Below the pieces are notes generated by a model, which was not told the origin of the DNA, searched no databases, and saw only the letters and a list, made by a program, of their open reading frames with translations. Positions 12,796 through 25,467 of a stretch of DNA of 64,000 bases are shown here, piece by piece (the first letter of the stretch is position 1; each line of letters starts with the position of its first letter). A program made the translations under genes and the position numbers. The stretch is from Canna indica. Taxonomy: Eukaryota; Streptophyta; Magnoliopsida; Zingiberales; Cannaceae. Location of the stretch: positions 57,029,501 through 57,093,500 of the forward strand of contig CP136898.1 in the NCBI GenBank assembly GCA_034359265.1, in the 5' to 3' direction.

Positions 12796-15700
12796 CTAGA
12801 AACGCCCAGCAATCTGAGTCCCGAGCGACTCCAGAACATTCACTGTGATGGGAGAAGTTGTTAATCGAGTTATATTTGATAGACTAATGCAAAGAATTGC
12901 ACAATTTTTCGAATAGAATCTTGAACGAAGCCGACTGATTGAACTTCGGGGTATCGGTTCGAAACGAACAGAAATCTGAGTCGCGAGCGACTCCAAAACA
13001 TTCACTGTGATGGGAGAAGTTGTTAATCGAGTTATTTATGACAAACTAATGCAAAGAATTGCACGCTTTTGGAATAAAATCTTGAACGAAGCCGACTGAT
13101 TGAAGTCGGGGTATCGGGTCGAATCGATCAGAAATCTGAGTCATGAGCGACTCCAGAACATTCACTGTGATGGGAGAAGTTGTTAATCGAGTTATTTAAG
13201 ACAAACTAATGCAAAGAATTGCACGCTTTTTGGAATAGAATCTTCAACGAAGTCGACTGATTGAACTTCGGGGTATCGGTTCGAAACAAACAGAAAATTG
13301 AGTCGCGAGCGACTCCAGAACATTCACTGTGATGGGAGAAGTTGTTAATCGAGTTATTTATGACAAACTAATGCAAAGAATTGCACGCTTTTTGGAATAG
13401 AATCGTCAACGAAGCCGACTGATTGAACTTCAGGGTATCGGCTAGAAACGCCCAGCAATCTGAGTCCCGAGCGACTCCAGAACATTCACTATGATGGGAG
13501 AAGTTGTTAATCGAGTTATTTATGACAAACTAATGCAAACAATTGCACGCTTTTTGGAATAGAATCTTCAACGAAGTCGACTGATTGAACTTCAGGGTAT
13601 CGGCTAGAAACGCCCCGCAATCTGAGTCCCGAGCGACTCCAGAACATTCACTGTGATGGGAGAAGTTGTTAATCGAGTTATTTATGACAAACTAATGCAA
13701 AGAATTGCACGCTTTTTGGAATAGAATCTTCAACGAAGTCGACTGATTGAACTTCAGGGTATCGGCTAGAAACGCCCAGCAATCTGAGTCCCGAGCGACT
13801 CCAGAACATTCACTGTGATGGGGAAGTTGTTAATCGAGTTATATTTGATAGACTAATGCAAAGAATTGCACAATTTTTCGAATAGAATCTTGAACGAAGC
13901 CGACTGATTGAACTTCGGGGTATCGGTTCGAAACGAACAGAAATCTGAGTCGCGAGCGACTCCAGAACATTCACTGTGATGGGAGAAGTTGTTAATCGAG
14001 TTATTTATGACAAACTAATGCAAAGAATTGCACGCTTTTGAAATAAAATCTTGAACGAAGCCGACTGATTGAAGTCGGGGTATCGGGTCGAATCGATCAG
14101 AAATCTGAGTCATGAGCGACTCCAGAACATTCACTGTGATGGGAGAAGTTGTTAATCGAGTTATTTATGACAAACTAATGCAAAGAATTGCATGCTTTTT
14201 GGAATAGAATCTTCAACGAAGCCGACTGATTGAACTTCAGGGTATCGACTAGAAACGCCCAGCAATCTGAGTCCCGAGCGACTCCAGAACATTCACTGTG
14301 ATGGGAGAAGTTGTTAATCGAGTTATATTTGATAGACTAATGCAAAGAATTGCACAATTTTTCGAATAGAATCTTGAACGAAGCCGACTGATTGAACTTC
14401 GGGGTATCGGTTCGAAACGAACAGAAATCTGAGTCGCGAGCGACTCCAGAACATTCACTGTGATGGGAGAAGTTGTTAATCGAGTTATTTATGACAAACT
14501 AATGCAAAGAATTGCACGCTTTTGAAATAAAATCTTGAACGAAGCCGACTGATTGAAGTCGGGGTATCGGGTCGAATCGATCAGAAATCTGAGTCATGAG
14601 CGACTCCAGAACATTCACTGTGATGGGAGAAGTTGTTAATCGAGTTATTTATGACAAACTAATGCAAAGAATTGCATGCTTTTTGGAATAGAATCTTCAA
14701 CGAAGCCGACTGATTGAACTTCAGGGTATCGACTAGAAACGCCCAGCAATCTGAGTCCCGAGCGACTCCAGAACATTCACTGTGATGGGAGAAGTTGTTA
14801 ATCGAGTTATATTTGATAGACTAATGCAAAGAATTGCACAATTTTTCGAATAGAATCTTGAACGAAGCCGACTGATTGAACTTCGGGGTATCGGTTCGAA
14901 ACGAACAGAAATCTGAGTCGCGAGCGACTCCAAAACATTCACTGTGATGGGAGAAGTTGTTAATCGAGTTATTTATGACAAACTAATGCAAAGAATTGCA
15001 CGCTTTTGGAATAAAATCTTGAACGAAGCCGACTGATTGAAGTCGGGGTATCGGGTCGAATCGATCAGAAATCTGAGTCATGAGCGACTCCAGAACATTC
15101 ACTGTGATGGGAGAAGTTGTTAATCGAGTTATTTAAGACAAACTAATGCAAAGAATTGCACGCTTTTTGGAATAGAATCTTCAACGAAGTCGACTGATTG
15201 AACTTCGGGGTATCGGTTCGAAACAAACAGAAAATTGAGTCGCGAGCGACTCCAGAACATTCACTGTGATGGGAGAAGTTGTTAATCGAGTTATTTATGA
15301 CAAACTAATGCAAAGAATTGCACGCTTTTTGGAATAGAATCGTCAACGAAGCCGACTGATTGAACTTCAGGGTATCGGCTAGAAACGCCCAGCAATCTGA
15401 GTCCCGAGCGACTCCAGAACATTCACTATGATGGGAGAAGTTGTTAATCGAGTTATTTATGACAAACTAATGCAAAGAATTGCACGCTTTTTGGAATAGA
15501 ATCTTCAACGAAGTCGACTGATTGAACTTCAGGGTATCGGCTAGAAACGCCCCGCAATCTGAGTCCCGAGCGACTCCAGAACATTCACTGTGATGGGAGA
15601 AGTTGTTAATCGAGTTATTTATGACAAACTAATGCAAAGAATTGCACGCTTTTTGGAATAGAATCTTCAACGAAGTCGACTGATTGAACTTCAGGGTATC

Positions 15701-16185
15701 GGCTAGAAACGCCCAGCAATCTGAGTCCCGAGCGACTCCAGAACATTCACTGTGATGGGGAAGTTGTTAATCGAGTTATATTTGATAGACTAATGCAAAG
15801 AATTGCACAATTTTTCGAATAGAATCTTGAACGAAGCCGACTGATTGAACTTCGGGGTATCGGTTCGAAACGAACAGAAATCTGAGTCGCGAGCGACTCC
15901 AGAACATTCACTGTGATGGGAGAAGTTGTTAATCGAGTTATTTATGACAAACTAATGCAAAGAATTGCACGCTTTTGAAATAAAATCTTGAACGAAGCCG
16001 ACTGATTGAAGTCGGGGTATCGGGTCGAATCGATCAGAAATCTGAGTCATGAGCGACTCCAGAACATTCACTGTGATGGGAGAAGTTGTTAATCGAGTTA
16101 TTTATGACAAACTAATGCAAAGAATTGCACGCTTTTTGGAATAGAATCTTCAACGAAGCCGACTGATTGAACTTCAGGGTATCGA
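12796..16185. repeat. Repeated 1,453-bp nine-monomer unit
   Basis: Equivalent sites at 12,796 and 14,249, and again at 14,733 and 16,186, are 1,453 bp apart (nine monomers minus 5 bp). The 5 bp are explained by two 160-bp monomers and one GATGGGGAAG deletion in each unit. A three-monomer, 484-bp step separates 14,249 from 14,733. Both units contain the same chimeric monomer, with CTTCAACGAAGTCGACTGAT running into CTTCGGGGTATCGGTTCGAA (about 13,245-13,290 and 15,185-15,230), so they come from one ancestor. The cassette marked by ACTATGATGG also occurs at about 4,431, 12,035, 13,489 and 15,427. Confidence 0.85.
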
Positions 16186-19100
16186 CTAGAAACGCCCAGC
16201 AATCTGAGTCCCGAGCGACTCCAGAACATTCACTGTGATGGGAGAAGTTGTTAATCGAGTTATATTTGATAGACTAATGCAAAGAATTGCACAATTTTTC
16301 GAATAGAATCTTGAACGAAGCCGACTGATTGAACTTCGGGGTATCGGTTCGAAACGAACAGAAATCTGAGTCGCGAGCGACTCCAGAATATTCACTGTGA
16401 TGGGAGAAGTTGTTAATCGAGTTATTTATGACAAACTAATGCAAAGAATTGCACGCTTTTGGAATAAAATCTTGAACGAAGCCGACTGATTGAAGTCGGG
16501 GTATCGGGTCGAATCGATCAGAAATCTGAGTCATGAGCGACTCCAGAACATTCACTGTGATGGGAGAAGTTGTTAATCGAGTTATTTAAGACAAACTAAT
16601 GCAAAGAATTGTACGCTTTTTAGAATAGAATCTTCAACGAAGTCGACTGATTGAACTTCAGGGTATCGGCTAGAAACGCCCAGCAATCTGAGTCCCGATC
16701 GACTCCAGAACATTCACTGTGATGGGAGAAGTTGTTAATCTAGTTAGTTATGACAAACTAATGCAAAGAATTGCACGCTTTTTGGAATAGAATCTTCAAC
16801 GAAGCCGACTGATTGAACTTCAGGGTATCGGCTAGAAACGCCCAGCAATCTGAGTCCCGAGCGACTCCAGAACATTCACTGTGATGGGAGAAGTTGTTAA
16901 TCTAGTTAGTTATGACAAACTAATGCAAAGAATTGCACGCTTTTTGGAATAGAATCTTCAACGAAGCCGACTGATTGAACTTCAGGGTATCGGCTAGAAA
17001 CGCCCAGCAATCTGAGTCCCGAGCGACTCCAGAACATTCACTGTGATGGGAGAAGTTGTTAATCGAGTTATTTATGACAAACTAATGCAAAGAATTGCAC
17101 GCTCTTTGGAATAGAATCTTCAACGAAGTCGACTGATTGAACTTCAGGGTATCGGCTAGAAACGCCCAGCAATCTGAGTCCCGATCGACTCCAGAACATT
17201 CACTGTGATGGGAGAAGTTGTTAATCTAGTTAGTTATGACAAACTAATGCAAAGAATTGCACGCTTTTTGGAATAGAATCTTCAACGAAGCCGACTGATT
17301 GAACTTCAGGGTATCGGCTAGAAACGCCCAGCAATCTGAGTCCCGAGCGACTCCAGAACATTCACTGTGATGGGAGAAGTTGTTAATCGAGTTATATTTG
17401 ATAGACTAATGCAAAGAATTGCACAATTTTTCGAATAGAATCTTGAACGAAGCCGACTGATTGAACTTCGGGGTATCGGTTCGAAACGAACAGAAATCTG
17501 AGTCGCGAGCGACTCCAGAACATTCACTGTGATGGGAGAAGTTGTTAATCGAGTTATTTATGACAAACTAATGCAAAGAATTGCACGCTTTTTGGAATAG
17601 AATCTTCAACGAAGTCGACTGATTGAACTTCAGGGTATCGGCTAGAAACGCCCAGCAATCTGAGTCCCGAGCGACTCCAGAACATTCACTGTGATGGGAG
17701 AAGTTGTTAATCGAGTTATTTATGAGAAACTAATGCAAAGAATTGCACGCTTTTTGGAATAGAATCTTCAACGAAGTCGACTGATTGAACTTCAGGGTAT
17801 CGGCTAGAAACGCCCAGCAATCTGAGTCCCGAGCGACTCCAGAATATTCACTGTGATGGGAGAAGTTGTTAATCTAGTTAGTTATGACAAACTAATGCAA
17901 AGAATTGCACGCTTTTTGGAATAGAATCTTCAACAAAGCCGACTGATTGAACTTCTGTGTATCGGCTAGAAACGCCCAACAATCTGAGTCCCGAGCGACT
18001 CCAGAACATTCACTGTGATGGGAGAAGTTGTTAATCGAGTTATTTATGTCACACTAATGCAAAGAATTGCACGCTTTTTGGAATAGAATCTTCAACGAAG
18101 TCGACTGATTGAACTTCAGGGTATCGGCTAGAAACGCCCAGCAATCTGAGTCCCGAGCGACTCCAGAACATTCACTGTGATGGGAGAAGTTGTTAATCTA
18201 GTTAGTTATGACAAACTAATGCAAAGAATTGCACGCTTTTTGGAATAGAATCTTCAACAAAGCCGACTGATTGAACTTCAGGGTATCGGCTAGAAACGCC
18301 CAGCAATCTGAGTCCCGAGCGACTCCAGAACATTCACTGTGATGGGAGAAGTTGTTAATCGAGTTATTTAAGACAAACTAATGCAAAGAATTGCACGCTT
18401 TTTGGAATAGAATCTTCAACGAAGTCGACTGATTGAACTTCAGGGTATCGGCTAGAAACGCCCAGCAATCTGAGTCCCGATCGACTCCAGAACATTCACT
18501 GTGATGGGAGAAGTTGTTAATCTAGTTAGATATGACAAACTAATGCAAAGAATTGCACGCTTTTTGGAATAGAATCTTCAACGAAGCCGACTGATTGAAC
18601 TTCAGGGTATCGGCTAGAAACGCCCAGCAATCTGAGTCCCGAGCGACTCCAGAACATTCACTGTGATGGGAGAAGTTGTTAATCGAGTTATTTATGACAA
18701 ACTAATGCAAAGAATTGCACGCTCTTTGGAATAGAATCTTCAACGAAGTCGACTGATTGAACTTCAGGGTATCGGCTAAAAACGCCCAGCAATCTGAGTC
18801 CCGATCGACTCCAGAACATTCACTGTGATGGGAGAAGTTGTTAATCTAGTTAGTTATGACAAACTAATGCAAAGAATTGCACGCTTTTTGGAATAGAATC
18901 TTCAACGAAGCCGACTGATTGAACTTCAGGGTATCGGCTAGAAACGCCCAGCAATCTGAGTCCCGAGCGACTCCAGAACATTCACTGTGATGGGAGAAGT
19001 TGTTAATCGAGTTATTTATGTCACACTAATGCAAAGAATTGCACGCTTTTTGGAATAGAATCTTCAACGAAGTCGACTGATTGAACTTCAGGGTATCGGC

Positions 19101-19494
19101 TAGAAACGCCCAGCAATCTGAGTCCCGAGCGACTCCAGAACATTCACTGTGATGGGAGAAGTTGTTAATCGAGTTATTTATGACAAACTAATGCAAAGAA
19201 TTGCACGCTCTTTGGAATAGAATCTTCAACGAAGTCGACTGATTGAACTTCAGGGTATCGGCTAGAAACGAACAGAAATCTGAGTCGCGAGCGACTCCAG
19301 AATATTCACTGTGATGGGAGAAGTTGTTAATCGAGTTATTTATGACAAACTAATGCAAAGAATTGCACGCTTTTGGAATAAAATCTTGAACGAAGCCGAC
19401 TGATTGAAGTCGGGGTATCGGGTCGAATCGATCAGAAATCTGAGTCATGAGCGACTCCAGAACATTCACTGTGATGGGAGAAGTTGTTAATCGA

Positions 19495-19530
19495 GTTATT
19501 TAAGACAAACTGATTGAACTTCAGGGTATC
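19495..19530. repeat. Partial-monomer junction (51-bp deletion), copy 1
   Basis: The leader TTAAGACAAACT is fused directly to GATTGAACTTCAGG. In a full monomer, AATGCAAAGAATTGCACGCT and the following bases up to CGAAGTCGACT (51 bp by count) lie between them. Both breakpoints end in ACT, a 3-bp microhomology. The same junction is found 5,937 bp downstream. Confidence 0.88.
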
Positions 19531-22500
19531 GGCTAGAAACGCCCAGCAATCTGAGTCCCGAGCGACTCCAGAACATTCACTGTGATGGGAGAAGTTGTTA
19601 ATCGAGTTATTTATGACAAACTAATGCAAAGAATTGCACGCTCTTTGGAATAGAATCTTCAACGAAGTCGACTGATTGAACTTCAGGGTATCGGCTAAAA
19701 ACGCCCAGCAATCTGAGTCCCGATCGACTCCAGAACATTCACTGTGATGGGAGAAGTTGTTAATCTAGTTAGTTATGACAAACTAATGCAAAGAATTGCA
19801 CGCTTTTTGGAATAGAATCTTCAACGAAGCCGACTGATTGAACTTCAGGGTATCGGCTAGAAACGCCCAGCAATCTGAGTCCCGAGCGACTCCAGAACAT
19901 TCACTGTGATGGGAGAAGTTGTTAATCGAGTTATTTATGACAAACTAATGCAAAGAATTGCACGCTCTTTGGAATAGAATCTTCAACGAAGTCGACTGAT
20001 TGAACTTCAGGGTATCGGCTAAAAACGCCCAGCAATCTGAGTCCCGATCGACTCCAGAACATTCACTGTGATGGGAGAAGTTGTTAATCTAGTTAGTTAT
20101 GACAAACTAATGCAAAGAATTGCACGCTTTTTGGAATAGAATCTTCAACGAAGCCGACTGATTGAACTTCAGGGTATCGGCTAGAAACGCCCAGCAATCT
20201 GAGTCCCGAGCGACTCCAGAACATTCACTGTGATGGGAGAAGTTGTTAATCGAGTTATTTATGTCACACTAATGCAAAGAATTGCACGCTTTTTGGAATA
20301 GAATCTTCAACGAAGTCGACTGATTGAACTTCAGGGTATCGGCTAGAAACGCCCAGCAATCTGAGTCCCGAGCGACTCCAGAACATTCACTGTGATGGGA
20401 GAAGTTGTTAATCGAGTTATATTTGATAGACTAATGCAAAGAATTGCACAATTTTTCGAATAGAATCTTGAACGAAGCCGACTGATTGAACTTCGGGGTA
20501 TCGGTTCGAAACGAACAGAAATCTGAGTCGCGAGCGACTCCAGAATATTCACTGTGATGGGAGAAGTTGTTAATCGAGTTATTTATGACAAACTAATGCA
20601 AAGAATTGCACGCTTTTGGAATAAAATCTTGAACGAAGCCGACTGATTGAAGTCGGGGTATCGGGTCGAATCGATCAGAAATCTGAGTCATGAGCGACTC
20701 CAGAACATTCACTGTGATGGGAGAAGTTGTTAATCGAGTTATTTAAGACAAACTAATGCAAAGAATTGTACGCTTTTTAGAATAGAATCTTCAACGAAGT
20801 CGACTGATTGAACTTCAGGGTATCGGCTAGAAACGCCCAGCAATCTGAGTCCCGATCGACTCCAGAACATTCACTGTGATGGGAGAAGTTGTTAATCTAG
20901 TTAGTTATGACAAACTAATGCAAAGAATTGCACGCTTTTTGGAATAGAATCTTCAACGAAGCCGACTGATTGAACTTCAGGGTATCGGCTAGAAACGCCC
21001 AGCAATCTGAGTCCCGAGCGACTCCAGAACATTCACTGTGATGGGAGAAGTTGTTAATCTAGTTAGTTATGACAAACTAATGCAAAGAATTGCACGCTTT
21101 TTGGAATAGAATCTTCAACGAAGCCGACTGATTGAACTTCAGGGTATCGGCTAGAAACGCCCAGCAATCTGAGTCCCGAGCGACTCCAGAACATTCACTG
21201 TGATGGGAGAAGTTGTTAATCGAGTTATTTATGACAAACTAATGCAAAGAATTGCACGCTCTTTGGAATAGAATCTTCAACGAAGTCGACTGATTGAACT
21301 TCAGGGTATCGGCTAGAAACGCCCAGCAATCTGAGTCCCGATCGACTCCAGAACATTCACTGTGATGGGAGAAGTTGTTAATCTAGTTAGTTATGACAAA
21401 CTAATGCAAAGAATTGCACGCTTTTTGGAATAGAATCTTCAACGAAGCCGACTGATTGAACTTCAGGGTATCGGCTAGAAACGCCCAGCAATCTGAGTCC
21501 CGAGCGACTCCAGAACATTCACTGTGATGGGAGAAGTTGTTAATCGAGTTATATTTGATAGACTAATGCAAAGAATTGCACAATTTTTCGAATAGAATCT
21601 TGAACGAAGCCGACTGATTGAACTTCGGGGTATCGGTTCGAAACGAACAGAAATCTGAGTCGCGAGCGACTCCAGAACATTCACTGTGATGGGAGAAGTT
21701 GTTAATCGAGTTATTTATGACAAACTAATGCAAAGAATTGCACGCTTTTTGGAATAGAATCTTCAACGAAGTCGACTGATTGAACTTCAGGGTATCGGCT
21801 AGAAACGCCCAGCAATCTGAGTCCCGAGCGACTCCAGAACATTCACTGTGATGGGAGAAGTTGTTAATCGAGTTATTTATGAGAAACTAATGCAAAGAAT
21901 TGCACGCTTTTTGGAATAGAATCTTCAACGAAGTCGACTGATTGAACTTCAGGGTATCGGCTAGAAACGCCCAGCAATCTGAGTCCCGAGCGACTCCAGA
22001 ATATTCACTGTGATGGGAGAAGTTGTTAATCTAGTTAGTTATGACAAACTAATGCAAAGAATTGCACGCTTTTTGGAATAGAATCTTCAACAAAGCCGAC
22101 TGATTGAACTTCTGTGTATCGGCTAGAAACGCCCAACAATCTGAGTCCCGAGCGACTCCAGAACATTCACTGTGATGGGAGAAGTTGTTAATCGAGTTAT
22201 TTATGTCACACTAATGCAAAGAATTGCACGCTTTTTGGAATAGAATCTTCAACGAAGTCGACTGATTGAACTTCAGGGTATCGGCTAGAAACGCCCAGCA
22301 ATCTGAGTCCCGAGCGACTCCAGAACATTCACTGTGATGGGAGAAGTTGTTAATCTAGTTAGTTATGACAAACTAATGCAAAGAATTGCACGCTTTTTGG
22401 AATAGAATCTTCAACAAAGCCGACTGATTGAACTTCAGGGTATCGGCTAGAAACGCCCAGCAATCTGAGTCCCGAGCGACTCCAGAACATTCACTGTGAT

Positions 22501-25431
22501 GGGAGAAGTTGTTAATCGAGTTATTTAAGACAAACTAATGCAAAGAATTGCACGCTTTTTGGAATAGAATCTTCAACGAAGTCGACTGATTGAACTTCAG
22601 GGTATCGGCTAGAAACGCCCAGCAATCTGAGTCCCGATCGACTCCAGAACATTCACTGTGATGGGAGAAGTTGTTAATCTAGTTAGTTATGACAAACTAA
22701 TGCAAAGAATTGCACGCTTTTTGGAATAGAATCTTCAACGAAGCCGACTGATTGAACTTCAGGGTATCGGCTAGAAACGCCCAGCAATCTGAGTCCCGAG
22801 CGACTCCAGAACATTCACTGTGATGGGAGAAGTTGTTAATCGAGTTATTTATGACAAACTAATGCAAAGAATTGCACGCTCTTTGGAATAGAATCTTCAA
22901 CGAAGTCGACTGATTGAACTTCAGGGTATCGGCTAAAAACGCCCAGCAATCTGAGTCCCGATCGACTCCAGAACATTCACTGTGATGGGAGAAGTTGTTA
23001 ATCTAGTTAGTTATGACAAACTAATGCAAAGAATTGCACGCTTTTTGGAATAGAATCTTCAACGAAGCCGACTGATTGAACTTCAGGGTATCGGCTAGAA
23101 ACGCCCAGCAATCTGAGTCCCGAGCGACTCCAGAACATTCACTGTGATGGGAGAAGTTGTTAATCGAGTTATATTTGATAGACTAATGCAAAGAATTGCA
23201 CAATTTTTCGAATAGAATCTTGAACGAAGCCGACTGATTGAACTTCGGGGTATCGGTTCGAAACGAACAGAAATCTGAGTCGCGAGCGACTCCAGAACAT
23301 TCACTGTGATGGGAGAAGTTGTTAATCGAGTTATTTATGACAAACTAATGCAAAGAATTGCACGCTTTTTGGAATAGAATCTTCAACGAAGTCGACTGAT
23401 TGAACTTCAGGATATCGGCTAGAAACGCCCAGCAATCTGAGTCCCGAGCGACTCCAGAACATTCACTGTGATGGGAGAAGTTGTTAATCGAGTTATTTAT
23501 GAGAAACTAATGCAAAGAATTGCACGCTTTTTGGAATAGAATCTTCAACGAAGTCGACTGATTGAACTTCAGGGTATCGGCTAGAAACGCCCAGCAATCT
23601 GAGTCCCGAGCGACTCCAGAACATTCACTGTGATGGGAGAAGTTGTTAATCGAGTTATATTTGATAGACTAATGCAAAGAATTGCACAATTTTTCGAATA
23701 GAATCTTGAACGAAGCCGACTGATTGAACTTCGGGGTATCGGTTCGAAACGAACAGAAATCTGAGTCGCGAGCGACTCCAGAACATTCACTGTGATGGGA
23801 GAAGTTGTTAATCGAGTTATTTATGACAAACTAATGCAAAGAATTGCACGCTTTTTGGAATAGAATCTTCAACGAAGTCGACTGATTGAACTTCAGGGTA
23901 TCGGCTAGAAACGCCCAGCAATCTGAGTCCCGAGCGACTCCAGAACATTCACTGTGATGGGAGAAGTTGTTAATCGAGTTATTTATGAGAAACTAATGCA
24001 AAGAATTGCACGCTTTTTGGAATAGAATCTTCAACGAAGTCGACTGATTGAACTTCAGGGTATCGGCTAGAAACGCCCAGCAATCTGAGTCCCGAGCGAC
24101 TCCAGAATATTCACTGTGATGGGAGAAGTTGTTAATCTAGTTAGTTATGACAAACTAATGCAAAGAATTGCACGCTTTTTGGAATAGAATCTTCAACAAA
24201 GCCGACTGATTGAACTTCTGTGTATCGGCTAGAAACGCCCAACAATCTGAGTCCCGAGCGACTCCAGAACATTCACTGTGATGGGAGAAGTTGTTAATCG
24301 AGTTATTTATGTCACACTAATGCAAAGAATTGCACGCTTTTTGGAATAGAATCTTCAACGAAGTCGACTGATTGAACTTCAGGGTATCGGCTAGAAACGC
24401 CCAGAAATCTGAGTCCCGAGCGACTCCAGAACATTCACTGTGATGGGAGAAGTTGTTAATCTAGTTAGTTATGACAAACTAATGCAAAGAATTGCACGCT
24501 TTTTGGAATAGAATCTTCAACAAAGCCGACTGATTGAACTTCAGGGTATCGGCTAGAAACGCCCAGCAATCTGAGTCCCGAGCGACTCCAGAACATTCAC
24601 TGTGATGGGAGAAGTTGTTAATCGAGTTATTTAAGACAAACTAATGCAAAGAATTGCACGCTTTTTGGAATAGAATCTTCAACGAAGTCGACTGATTGAA
24701 CTTCAGGGTATCGGCTAGAAACGCCCAGCAATCTGAGTCCCGATCGACTCCAGAACATTCACTGTGATGGGAGAAGTTGTTAATCTAGTTAGTTATGACA
24801 AACTAATGCAAAGAATTGCACGCTTTTTGGAATAGAATCTTCAACGAAGCCGACTGATTGAACTTCAGGGTATCGGCTAGAAACGCCCAGCAATCTGAGT
24901 CCCGAGCGACTCCAGAACATTCACTGTGATGGGAGAAGTTGTTAATCGAGTTATTTATGACAAACTAATGCAAAGAATTGCACGCTCTTTGGAATAGAAT
25001 CTTCAACGAAGTCGACTGATTGAACTTCAGGGTATCGGCTAGAAACGCCCAGCAATCTGAGTCCCGATCGACTCCAGAACATTCACTGTGATGGAAGAAG
25101 TTGTTAATCTAGTTAGTTATGACAAACTAATGCAAAGAATTGCACGCTTTTGGAATAAAATCTTGAACGAAGCCGACTGATTGAAGTCGGGGTATCGGGT
25201 CGAATCGATCAGAAATCTGAGTCATGAGCGACTCCAGAACATTCACTGTGATGGGAGAAGTTGTTAATCGAGTTATTTATGACAAACTAATGCAAAGAAT
25301 TGCACGCTTTTGGAATAAAATCTTGAACGAAGCCGACTGATTGAAGTCGGGGTATCGGGTCGAATCGATCAGAAATCTGAGTCATGAGCGACTCCAGAAC
25401 ATTCACTGTGATGGGAGAAGTTGTTAATCGA

Positions 25432-25467
25432 GTTATTTAAGACAAACTGATTGAACTTCAGGGTATC
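25432..25467. repeat. Partial-monomer junction (51-bp deletion), copy 2
   Basis: This is an identical fusion of GAGTTATTTAAGACAAACT to GATTGAACTTCAGG, 5,937 bp after the first. Finding it in both copies shows that the deletion came before the large tandem duplication. Confidence 0.88.
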
